Both the position numbers and the translations under genes were made by a program. Positions 8,398 to 18,279 of a stretch of DNA of 30,624 nt are shown here, piece by piece. The stretch comes from Strigomonas culicis (taxonomy: Eukaryota; Euglenozoa; Kinetoplastea; Trypanosomatida; Trypanosomatidae): contig AUXH01000181.1 in NCBI GenBank assembly GCA_000482145.1, forward strand, positions 1 through 30,624, read 5' to 3'. The notes under the pieces are model-generated. The model saw only the letters and a list, made by a program, of their open reading frames with translations, did no database searches and was not told the DNA's origin. The first letter of the stretch is position 1. Each line of letters begins with the position of its first letter.

Positions 8398-8462
8398 AAA
8401 AACAGAAGAAAAAAAGGTCAACAGGCAGAAAATTCAAAAAAAAAACAGTAACGCTATCCACG

Positions 8463-10502
8463 ATGCGTCGCTCTTTTCTCCTCATGTACAATAACTACCG
8501 GAATGAGCTGATGCCGCTCGTCGCGGTGCTCATCGCACTGATGCTCGCCCTACCGACCTATTGGTGGGGCCTCGGTGGTTTTGTGGCCGCTTTCATCATC
8601 GTCTGTTACCTGCGCAACACGTGGCTGCGCGCACTCGAACGCGCGGGCCCCCTGACCTCGCGGCAGGTGCCGCCGCAGCCCATCGCCTACTGTCAGCAGC
8701 TCTCCGCGCAGCAGCTGTGCCATGCCTACCGCGAAGGCACCCTCACCGTCGTGGAGGTGGTCTCGACTTACATCGACCACATCCGCCGTGTCAACCCTTA
8801 CCTCAACATCATCGTCTTTGAGTGCTTCGACGAGGCGATGGAGGCGGCCGTGGCCGCGGATGCGACGTACGCCGCGTGGCGCGCCGCCGTCGCGCGGCAC
8901 CCCCGCGGCGGCGGCCGCCCGCCGCCGCCGCCGAGCTGGCTGCTCGGCGTGCCCTGCACCATCAAGGAGTGCATGCAGTGTCGCGGCTGCCCGAACACCA
9001 GTGGCCAACCTTTTCGCGAGCACGTCATCTCGACGACGGACAGCCCGGTTGTGAAAAACTTCCGCGCGGCGGGCGCGATCATCCTCGGCGTGACGAACAC
9101 GTCCGAACTGTGTATGTGGTATGAGAGTAGCAACTACGTGTTTGGCATCTCCTGCAACCCCTTCGACACGCGCTGCCTCGTCGGCGGCAGCTCCGGCGGC
9201 GAGGGTGCGGCGGCCGGCGCCGCCTTTTCCGCCTTCTCCCTCGGCAGCGATATCGGCGGCAGCATCCGCATGCCTGCCTTCTTCAACGGGGTCTACGGCC
9301 ACAAGGCGTCGCCGCATTACATCTCGAATCGCGGCCAGCACCCCGGCGCGCGCGCGTCGGCGAACCACTACATGGCGACGGGCCCCATCAGCCGCTTTGT
9401 GGAAGACATCATACCGCTCTGCAAGGTCGCGGCGGAGGGCGGCTTCGGCATGGACATCAACGAGTTCCCGCCGTGCTCGCCGCTCGATCAGATCGTCGAC
9501 CTGCGGCAGATCGCGGCCGCCGGCGGCGCGGCGCCGCGGCGGCTGCGCGTCTACGCGATAGAGGACTTCGGCATCCCCGGCATCCACGTCAGCGAGAGCG
9601 AGCGGCGCGCGGTGCACAAGGCGGCGGAGGCGCTCCGCACGCACTACATGGCGGACGTCACGTACATCAACGTGCGCGATACCGCGCGCTGCACGGGCGG
9701 CGCGCTTCCCGACGTGTTCAAGCCCTTCGCGAAGATCCTTAGTATGTGGGCCTCCGCACTCACCTCGGACCCCACGGAGGCGAAGTTCTGCGACCTCATG
9801 GCGGAGGGGCACCCGGTGGACCCCGCCGTCGGCTACGCGCGCGTGAACTGGTTCCAGGAACTTTTCCGTTGGATGGGCGGCCGCAGCCGCCACACGTTGC
9901 CGGCGATCACCCTCTGCATCATGGAGACGCTGGAGCTGCTGCTGCCGTCGTGGATGACGATCAGCAAAATGGGCATCATCATCCCCTTCAAGGAGCAGCT
10001 TGAGACGCTGCTGCACGAGGACGGCATCCTCCTTTGCCCCACATTCCCCGCGCCCGCGCCGCGCCACCACTACTGCTTCTGGAACCCGTTGCAGTTCCAG
10101 TACACCGCCGCCTTCAACGTGCTGCGGCTGCCGGCGACAGCTGTGCCGGTTTGGCTGACGGCCGACGAGGCGCGCCCGGAGGCAGACCCCATCCGCTACA
10201 GCAGTCATCAACACCATCATCAACATCATCATCATCATCATAATCATAATCATCATCATCACCATCACCACACACGCGAGGAGGAGCCTCGGTCGGTGCT
10301 GGAGCGCGAGGATAGGGCAGTCACGATTGAAGACGAGCGGCGCTTCGATTTGCCACCGGACTTCCACTTGCCGAAGGGCATCCAGATCGTCTCCGCGTCC
10401 TTCCAGGATGAGCTGTGCGTGAGCACGGCCGTTGCGCTGCGAGAGCTGCTGGGTGGGTACCGCTACCCGCCCTGGGCGCAGCTGGAGGGCGTCGACTACT
10501 GA
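8463..10502 (+). CDS. Amidase-signature hydrolase, fatty-acid amide hydrolase (FAAH2) type
   Basis: This 679-residue serine hydrolase belongs to the amidase signature family. The Ser-Ser-Lys triad is intact: Lys168 in GVPCTIKE, Ser243 in VGGSSGGEGA, and nucleophile Ser267 in GSDIGGSIRMP. The spacings of 75 and 24 residues equal those of mammalian FAAH (Lys142, Ser217, Ser241). A hydrophobic N-terminal segment (about 17-50) should anchor it in a membrane, as in FAAH enzymes. The C-terminal LPKGIQIVSASFQDELC block and the ending with GGYRYPPW fit FAAH2-like proteins. The likely reaction is hydrolysis of fatty-acid amides such as N-acylethanolamines; the exact substrate cannot be read. A variable insertion of about 80 residues (roughly 565-645) splits the C-terminal region and holds a His/Asn-rich run (582-603) coded by CAT/CAC/AAT repeats. 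The ATG at 8463 is the first after the acceptor candidate at 8396-8397. Confidence 0.87.
   Translation: MRRSFLLMYNNYRNELMPLVAVLIALMLALPTYWWGLGGFVAAFIIVCYLRNTWLRALERAGPLTSRQVPPQPIAYCQQLSAQQLCHAYREGTLTVVEVVSTYIDHIRRVNPYLNIIVFECFDEAMEAAVAADATYAAWRAAVARHPRGGGRPPPPPSWLLGVPCTIKECMQCRGCPNTSGQPFREHVISTTDSPVVKNFRAAGAIILGVTNTSELCMWYESSNYVFGISCNPFDTRCLVGGSSGGEGAAAGAAFSAFSLGSDIGGSIRMPAFFNGVYGHKASPHYISNRGQHPGARASANHYMATGPISRFVEDIIPLCKVAAEGGFGMDINEFPPCSPLDQIVDLRQIAAAGGAAPRRLRVYAIEDFGIPGIHVSESERRAVHKAAEALRTHYMADVTYINVRDTARCTGGALPDVFKPFAKILSMWASALTSDPTEAKFCDLMAEGHPVDPAVGYARVNWFQELFRWMGGRSRHTLPAITLCIMETLELLLPSWMTISKMGIIIPFKEQLETLLHEDGILLCPTFPAPAPRHHYCFWNPLQFQYTAAFNVLRLPATAVPVWLTADEARPEADPIRYSSHQHHHQHHHHHHNHNHHHHHHHTREEEPRSVLEREDRAVTIEDERRFDLPPDFHLPKGIQIVSASFQDELCVSTAVALRELLGGYRYPPWAQLEGVDY
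10206..10271 (+). repeat. In-frame CAT/CAC run (poly-His/Asn) in the amidase gene
   Basis: A near-continuous run of CAT, CAC, CAA and AAT codons encodes residues 582-603, of which most are His. It lies in a loop insertion outside the catalytic core. Confidence 0.9.
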
Positions 10503-11978
10503 CTATCGAGAGCGTAATAAGGATGACAACGAGAGAGAGAAAGAGAGGAGCTCCATTATTTATATATGTGTTTGCTAGAAGAAAAAAAAAGAAAAACAAC
10601 GAGAAAAGAGGAAACTGTTTCCCTTCTTGTTTCCTAGTTGTTTTGCTTTTATCTCTTCTTTTTAGCATGATTACTTTGTTATTTTGTGCATGGATGTTTA
10701 CTTATGGATTCACTTTTTTTTCTTTTCTGCTCACGCAAGAACAGGGGAAAAATGTGGATCATAAGAAAAATAATAATGCATACATATTAGTATACAAGAT
10801 GTACACTAATTCGTAAGAAAAAAAAAGAACTGTATATACACAACATATATAAGAAAAAAATAGAGTTTTTTCTTGTGTGGTTGTTTTTCTTCATCTTTCC
10901 ACAACTGTGGTCACTGTTCCGGTTGTGTATGTTTGCTTGTTTTTTTATGTTGCGTTTGTTTTGTTGCATTTTTTTTTACTGTTTTGCGATTAATACTAAA
11001 ACGTAACTTACATTATACTACTATTACTACGCGTTTTTTTTTCTCGGCCTTTTTTGTGTGGTAGTTGCGTTCTCTGTATCTATTATAAAGAGTAGGTATC
11101 AATTCCATACATGTATTAAGAAACAGAAGTTAATACTTATATGATAAATATATGGATACGTAAAAATGATATATATATAAATCACACTTTCTTTCTTTTT
11201 TTCTCAGTTTTTTATTTTATCATTTTTAAAATCACAATCTGTACTTTAACGCATATACGTTTTGCTGGACGCAAGTGAGATTTATGAGAATAATCTGAAA
11301 ACAAAAGTGAATATATATAGGTTTTGTACTACAGTATAGTTTTGTATGGTTGCTTGTTACTATTTGTGTTGTTTTTTCCGGTTCATTTTGTTGAGCTTTT
11401 TTTTTTGTCTTCTCCTCTGTCGTGGGTCAGGCTTAATGAATAATACAGTGCGCATCAGTATTTTGCTTTTTTTTTTTTTACGTTGTGTGAACTATCCAAA
11501 TGGAGCAAAGGAAAAAAACTGATTAGTCGTTGCCATAATCATAAGTTTACTAATCAATACCACCACCAATAAAAAAAAGAGTAAGTAACTCTCTCTGTCT
11601 CTCCCTCGACTCGTTTACATATACATGTATATACTAGATGATGGAAACTAATTTAGATGACTATACACTCTTTTCTAGATGAAATACTTTTCTCTCTCTA
11701 CCCTTCTCTTTGCTATCTCTTTACTCTTTTTTTTATTATTAGTGCCGTTATTGTTGTTATTTTATTTTTACTTAATTATTGACTTTAAGAATATATATAT
11801 ATATATATCCCGATTAAATAAATTCTCTCACACACACTTGCACACAAAACTAATAATAATAAAACATCGGTGAGTGTGTGTGTTTTTCTTACTATTCATT
11901 AGTTTAAAAAAATACATTCTCTAGAATAATTCACTTCTTTTTTTTTCTTCCTCACTGTCGTAAAAAAAAAAAAGAATA
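10503..11978 (+). other. 1.5-kb spacer between the amidase gene and RPA1
   Basis: This is the longest gene-free stretch. It is AT-rich with T-runs and two (AT)n patches, including nine AT units at 11791-11808. An 8-bp perfect inverted repeat is seen at 11520-11527 and 11549-11556. Small frames at 10873-11064 and 11679-11873 are low-complexity. I see no tRNA-like B box or other RNA gene. Confidence 0.6.
11876..11974 (+). promoter_or_regulatory. Trans-splice acceptor region for RPA1
   Basis: Two pyrimidine tracts precede the RPA1 start. The first (11880-11900) gives an AG at 11901-11902. The second (11930-11957) ends in poly-A with an AG at 11973-11974, only 4 nt before the ATG, which would give a very short leader. 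The AG at 11901-11902 or 11923-11924 is therefore more likely. No ATG lies between them and 11979. Confidence 0.45.
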
Positions 11979-14900
11979 ATGTCTTTGACGACCAACTTCA
12001 ACTTCGCGGCCTACGCCGGTGACCTCCGCTCCCGCAAGCTGCACACAAACAAGACGGGCCTCTCCCTCATCCTTCTCAACTCGGACGACATACGCCGCCT
12101 GGCGGTGGTGGAGGTCAACGTGCCCTGCGGCGGCGAGCGCCGCGATGCCCCGTGGCTGCCGCGCACCACCGGCGGCGGCCGCAGCGGCGGGAGCGCGGAG
12201 GGCACGACGGACGCGAATCCGACCAGCAGCAGCAGCAGCAGCAGCCCAGCGGCCGCGCGCCGCGCGGCCGCAGGCGACGAGGAGTCCCTCCACACCTTCT
12301 TTGATCTCAAGATGGGGAACTTCCAGGCCCCCTTCTTCCGAACGCAGACCTGTGCCACCTGCTGCGCCGGCCGCACGCAGAAGCGCAACGCGAGCGTCGA
12401 GCTCGAAAACGAGCGCTGCCAGGGCCACTTCGGGTTCATCTCGATGCCACGCCGCTACCCGCATCTGTCGCCGCAGCTGCTGCAGTATTTCTCTTCTCAC
12501 GCCGCGGGGGGTGCGCCCGGGGCGCAGGCGGCAATGTTCAACCCCGCCGAGCGGCTCTTCATCATGAACCCGCACCTTCTGAAGGAAATCGAGACGATTG
12601 TCCGTGCGAGCTGCTTCTTCTGCCACCGCTTCCGCGCGACCGAGTTCGACCTCGAGCGGTACATCCAAGCGTTGCGGCTCGTGGACCTCGGCTACGTGGC
12701 GGAGGCGCTGGAGCTGCTGCAGAAGATCCCGCCCAGCAAGCACATCCACGCGAACCGCGCCGCGCGGCGGGAGGATGAGACAGAAACGGCAGCGGCGGCG
12801 GACGGCGAGGTGCACCTCGACCGCGTCATGGTAGAGGAAAAGGTGAACGATCTCACGACGCTGCTGGAGTACACGCGCCGCATCATCGCGTCGCGGCCGC
12901 CCTCTGCCCTCCCTCGGCATGGAAGCCGCAGCGCGGAGGGGACGAAGGCGGCCGGCGGCGGCCACCGCCGCGGCGCGCCGCCGCCGTTCGAGCACCTAGA
13001 TCTGTATTCGTTAGACGTGCGCGCGGATATCTGCAAGCAGGCCCTCGCGGAGCTGCGGCAGCACCCGTTTGTCTGCTCCCACTGCCACGCGACCTCGCCG
13101 CGCTTCACGACGAAGAATGAGCATCTCTTCTTTTACTTCCAGAAGCGCAAGATCGAGGCGAACCTGGCGCTCGGCGTGCTGACCGCCGCACAGGTTGACG
13201 CGTGGGCCGCGGAGAACGCGCTCCACCACCGCAGCCACTGCTACTACACGGCCAACGCGGCGCGCGAGCAGATCAAACAGCTGTGCCAGCACGAGAAGGA
13301 GGCCGAGCTGCTGCACCGTCTCTTCCCGCACCTGGGTGAGTCCGCCATCGAGATGCCGGTTCCCATCTTGCTGCACAAGAGTTTGCTGTACAAGGTGTTC
13401 TTCCTGGATAAGGTGCTCGTGCCGCCCCTCGCGGTGCGGCTGTCGAGCGGCGTCATGGTGACGAACGGCCAGCTCATGCCGGACGACACGACGCGCAGCC
13501 TGTCGGAGGTGCTGCAGTTCGTGCGGAACATCGAGGGGTATCTCACGCTGCAGAACCAGGCCGATCTCTACCGCCACGAGGCGCGCGCGGACAGCGACAC
13601 CGAGGCGGTCGTCGCGCAGGTGCTGATGCCGAAGAACAAGATCGCCTACGAACAGAATCTGCAGTGCCTCCAGACCAAAGTGAATGAGATCTACACAACC
13701 ACCCTAGAGACCTTCGCGAAGAAGGAGGGGCTGTTCCGCACCAACATGATGGGCAAGCGCGTCAACCAGGCGTGCCGGAGTGTCATCTCGCCGGACTATC
13801 TGGTGGAGCCGAACGAGGTGCTGCTGCCGCGGCCGTTCGCCAAGGCGCTCTCCTTCCCGGAGCAGGTCCAGCCGCTCTTTGCGCCGCGGATGCAGTTTTT
13901 GCAGCAGTGCGCGCTGAACGGGCCGCAGGTGTACCCCGGCGCGTCGTACCTCGAGATCCACACGGTCAACACCGGCGTGCGCTTTCTCAACCTGCAGCTG
14001 CCGACGGAGTCGCGCCGGCGGCAGGTGCTGCAGCTCTTTGCGCTCGCCGCGAACCCCGCCGCCGGCACGACCCTCGTTCTTCACCGCCATGTGCTCACCG
14101 GCGACCGGCTCATCTTCAACCGCCAGCCCACGCTGCACAAGGTGTCCATGATGGGCTACCGCGCCAAGGTGCTCTCGGGGCTCAAGACGCTCCGCTTCCA
14201 CTACGTGAACGGCAAGAGCTACAACGCGGACTTTGACGGGGATGAGATGAACGTGCACGTCCCGCAGAGCCTCGCGGCCGCCGCCGAGGTCGACGTGCTG
14301 ATGGACGCGGACAGCCAGTACATCCTGCCCACCTCCGGCAAGCCGATCCGAGGCCTCATCCAGGACCACATCGCGGCCGGTGTCCTGCTCACGCTGCGAG
14401 ATAAGTTCTACACCCGCGACACGTTTGTGCAGCTGCTGTACCGCAGCATCGAGCCCTACCTCGCGCGGCTCCCCGGCGAGTCAGACGGCACGCTGAGCGA
14501 TCAGGTGCCCGTGCCGGCGGTGCTGCGGCCGCGGCCGCTGTGGACGGGGAAGCAGCTCATCTCCGCCATCGTCGGCTTTCTCAGCGCACGGGCACAGCGA
14601 CACAACCAGCTGCAGCTGCGCCGCACGGATGTGAGCGCGCGCGGGGCGGGGCCGCTGCCGGCCGTCACCGCGCAGGGCGTCACGCTGCGGCGCGTATCAC
14701 TCATTCAGCCGAGTGTGTACACCACCACGGCGCCGGGGGCCGCCGCCGCCGCCGCGGCGGAGCCGCCGCTGCAGACGATCCCGCCCGGTGCGATGGACGA
14801 CCACACCGTGCGCGTGCTGAAGGGCGAGCTCATCACGGGCGTGCTGTGCAAAAACCAGCTCGGGCCCTCGAACCTGTCGCTGCCGCACGTCCTCCACGAA

Positions 14901-16693
14901 ATCTACGGGCCGCGCGTGGTGGGCGACTTTTTCGGCGCGCTGGGCCGCGTGCTCACGCACAGCCTCCAGCAGGAGGGCTTCTCGATGGGGATGGATGACA
15001 TGCTACTGCGGCTGCAGGACCGCCGGGTGCGGCTGCTGCGCGAACTGGATAACACGCCGCTGGCGATGGACACCACCGACGAGGGTGTGGTGCTGCCGGC
15101 GGTCATGCGGCTGGCGACGGCGCTACAGAACGAGTTTGTGCCGGGCCGCATGCTGCTGCCCTTCCCGCAGAACCAGCTGCTCATGATGACCATGTCGGGC
15201 GCGAAGGGCAGCAACACGAACGCCATCCAGATGAGTGTGTGTCTCGGCCAGCAGCTTTTCGACGGCCACCGCGTGCGGCCCATGCGGAGCGGCAAGACGC
15301 TGCCGTGCTTCTTCGCCGGCGAGCAGCGCGCGCGCGCCTTCGGCTTCGCGATGGGGTCCTTTTCCACTGGCATCCGCCCGGGCGAGTACACGATCCACGC
15401 GATGGCGGGCCGCGACGGGCTGATCGACACGGCCATCAAGACGGCGCGCAGCGGGCACCTGCAGCGGTGCCTCATCAAGGGGATGGAGAACCTCGTGCTG
15501 CAGTGGGACCAGAGCGTGCGGGACAGCAACGGCAGCGTCATCCAGTTCTGCTACGGTGGCGACGGCCTCGACCCGATCAAGTGCTCGACGCTGCTCGAGA
15601 TGGCGCTGATGGAGGACAACTTTGTCGAGCTGTGCAAGCGTTTCCAGGTCGACACCGGTGTGGAGGAGGAGGAGGAGGAGGCGGTGGACGCCGGCGACGG
15701 TAAGCGTCCGCGCGCCGCGGCGGCGGACGACGACGACGACGACGACGCGCCGGACCGACCGCGGGCGGCGACGCAGAAAGAGATCCTCAACCAGCACCTT
15801 GAGGCACTGCCGGCGCTCGTGCGCGAGCAGCTCGATGCCTTCCTCGCGAAGAAGTCGCAGTTCCCCCTCTTCCGCAAGGTCGCACAGGTCGAGCGGTGGG
15901 AGCGGCAGCTCGCGAAGAAGGCAGCGCAGCAGCCCGCCGGCGCCCCGACGATCGCGGACAAGCTGCGGGAGAAGAAGGCGCAGGCGGACGCTTATCTGCG
16001 GCCGCTGCTGTCGGAGCTGCTGCAGACGCGGCGGCTCTGGGCGCGCGCGCAGCCCGGCGATCCGGTGGGGCTGCTCGCCGCGCAGGCCGCCGGCGAGCCG
16101 TCGACGCAGATGACGCTCAACACCTTCCACAGCGCGGGCTCCACCGTCACCCACGTGACGGAGGGCATCCCGCGACTGCGCGAGCTGCTCATCTATGCGT
16201 CCGTCACCAAGTCCGCGGTGGTCGTGCCGGTTCAGGGCGCCACCGCGGCGGACGAGGCCGCACTGCACGCCATTGTCACCGCGGGCGTCGACGTGAAGCT
16301 GGCGGACTGCCTCGCCTGCGGCAGCAGCGGCGCCGCCCACGCCAAGGGCTACCACTTCGCGGTGGAGTCGCTGCCGGCGGCCGCCGCGGAGGGGGCGCGC
16401 CGCAGCCGCAGACGCGCGGCGACCGGCCACACGACGCGCGGCGGCGGCACGCGCGCGACGATCGCGCTTCTCTTCTCCCGCGTGCTGCTCGACGCGGCGC
16501 GGGAGAACATGTGCATGTCGAAGAAGGAGCACGTGGCGTCCCTCCGCAAGGCGCTCGTGGCGCTCGCGCGGGACATCGCGAAGGAGTACTACGGCCGCGG
16601 TGTGCGCAGCGCGGGAGGTGACGACGGGGAGCAGCCGGCCGGCGAGGGTGGCAGCGACGACGACCAGGCCGCCGGCGCGCGGGAGGAGCGGAG

Positions 16694-16724
<31 letters not shown>

Positions 16725-17741
16725 GCGGAGGCCGGCGGCGGCCAGCCCAGCCTCACGCAGGCCTACGTGGACGACCCCACGCTGCTGGACCTCGCGGCAG
16801 ACGCGACGTCGCCGGCGGACAGCCCACGCGCGCGCAAGAAAAAGCCGGCCAAGAAGCAGAAGGCGGCCGATGCGCGGAAGCGCAACCGCGAGGCGGCGGA
16901 GGCCCCGGCCGCGGCGGCGCCGAGGAAAAAGAAGGCGGCCTATCACAATTTCGCACCCATCGTTCTGACACTGCACGACGGTGCCTGTAAGGTGGAGATC
17001 GCGCCCTACGAGCCCTTCCAGAAGGACGCGTACCATGAGCACTTTTTTGTCGTGAACATCCGCATACACATGCAAGAAAACCACATCGTTGTGCTGTCCG
17101 ACACGATCGACCGCGCGCTGCAGCGCACCGCGCTGCCGTCGTGGCTGCCCCGCTTCCGCTCGATCCACTTCACGCGCTCCGCCACCGACCCGCGCAGCGG
17201 AGAGCTCATCTTCCAAGGCAGTGCGCGCGACGCCAAGACGAGCATCCGCGACGTCGTCAACTATCTCTCCTACTTCACCACGTACACGTGTGCGCACGCG
17301 TACGGCGAGGGGAGTGCGAACAGCACGAGCGGCATCCTGATTCACAAGGCCACGTCCACCGACATCCAAGATGTCTGCCAGAATTTTGGCATCGAGGGCG
17401 GCTACGCATCGCTTCTGACGGAGCTGCATCACCTCTTCAAGCGGTACGCGGTGGATGAGCGGCACCTGTCGCTCATCGCGGACACCGCCATGCACCGCGG
17501 TCGGTGGGAGAACTTCAACTTCACCGGTGTCATCTCCCGCAGCGCGTCGCCGCTGTTTCAGATGACCTTCGCGTCCGCAAAGCGCTTCATTCACGCGGCG
17601 GTCGCGTCCGGTCTCCCGGATACATTGCAGTCCGTGAGTGCGGCCGTGATGGTCGGCGCCGCGCCGCAAGTGGGCACCGCTTGCGCCGCCGCGCAGCTGC
17701 AGCCAGAGCTTCTCGGCGATGTCGTCGAACGGTGGTTCTGA
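11979..17741 (+). CDS. RPA1: DNA-directed RNA polymerase I largest subunit RPA1
   Basis: This 1920-residue protein is the largest subunit of RNA polymerase I, which transcribes rRNA and, in African trypanosomes, some surface-protein genes. Visible features in order are: the zinc clamp with Cys125, Cys128, Cys147 and His150 (CQGHFG); further Cys pairs at 212/215 and 366/369; the catalytic NADFDGDEMNVH motif with Mg-binding Asp751, Asp753 and Asp755; a bridge helix with GRDGLIDTAIKTARSGHLQR; and a trigger loop around GEPSTQMTLNTFHSAG. The conserved C-terminal segment has a VGTA-like end and no heptad CTD. The RDSNGSVIQFCYGGDGLD block and the RPA1-like C-terminus favour Pol I over Pol II or III. 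Low-complexity insertions are present: a Gly/Ser region near the N-terminus, a Glu/Asp segment (about 1228-1262), nine Asp within 1548-1590, and a Lys/Arg-rich stretch (about 1617-1655) that could serve as a nuclear localisation signal. Codon use is strongly GC-rich in third positions. Confidence 0.93.
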
Positions 17742-18279
17742 CATCTGCCACGCAGCACCAGTCTCTCCAAAAAAAAAAGAAGAAGAAAAGAAAAAGAAGG
17801 AGAAAAAAAAAGAGAATGAATGTATTAATGAATGGTAAAGAAGAAAAAAAAAATCACCTATGTTTAGCTCGTTTAGCGTTTTTCTTATTTTTTTTTGCTT
17901 TTTTTGGTTGTTGTTGTTGTTGTTGTCATTGTTATTTATAGTTTCAATTTTGAACTTTTTCCTTTTTATGGGCGTCTCTGTTGTTTTATTACTCCGTTCT
18001 AATTATCATCATTACTAACTAAAGTCGTATAACTAAACGTTTTTTAATTATTAATACACTATTATATAAAACTGAGAATAAAAAAAAGGATGGCCTTATA
18101 TGTATGAAACAAGAGGAAACTAATTATATTAGTATCGTATGAAATCATGCGGTTATTGTTGTTGCCTTCCGTATGTATACAACACTTCTTTTTCTCTTAT
18201 TTCTGTTTTATTTTTCTTAAAAACAAAGTACTTCCCATTACATTTAGAATTTATAGAAGGAAAAAAAAAGAGTAGCACA
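17742..18279 (+). other. Spacer between RPA1 and the giant gene
   Basis: This spacer of 538 nt has a purine-rich stretch right after the RPA1 stop (17768-17852), then T-rich sequence with a TTG repeat (17908-17926). It includes the 47-codon in-frame upstream extension of the giant gene, which I regard as untranslated. Confidence 0.65.
18187..18228 (+). promoter_or_regulatory. Trans-splice acceptor for the giant gene
   Basis: The tract ttctttttctcttatttctg and its T-rich continuation are followed by the first AG at 18227-18228. The 51-nt leader up to 18280 has no ATG. This site lies downstream of the in-frame ATG at 18139, so that ATG would be removed from the mRNA. Confidence 0.6.

Larger units (their letters stand above)
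7462..8462 (+). other. 1-kb spacer between the LSM gene and the amidase gene
   Basis: This strongly AT-rich spacer of about 1000 nt contains a (CT)n run at 7841-7879, (AT)-rich patches near 7675-7695 and 8100-8145, and poly-T and poly-A runs. The small open frames here are low-complexity Phe/Tyr/Ile strings and lack coding character. No RNA gene is recognised. Confidence 0.65.

Noticed and set aside
8550..10367. A 605-codon minus-strand frame opposite the amidase gene
   Set aside because: It has the composition of an antisense shadow, including a poly-Met run opposite the CAT repeat. The plus strand has an intact catalytic triad.
10873..11064. A small Cys/Phe-rich open frame in the long spacer
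   Set aside because: It consists mainly of T-runs read as Phe, has no recognisable domain, and lies among many similar random frames.
10503..11978. A possible tRNA, snRNA or snoRNA gene in the 1.5-kb spacer
   Set aside because: I looked for a tRNA B-box-like GGTTCGA motif, cloverleaf stems and C/D box pairs by eye and saw none. A tRNAscan or Infernal search would be decisive.
15123..17744. An 873-codon minus-strand frame opposite RPA1
   Set aside because: This is a shadow of GC-rich RPA1 codons. The plus-strand protein is conserved over the whole stretch.
18139..18279. The upstream in-frame ATG as start of the giant protein
   Set aside because: A pyrimidine tract with a splice-acceptor AG lies between it and the ATG at 18280, and the extra residues look like translated spacer.
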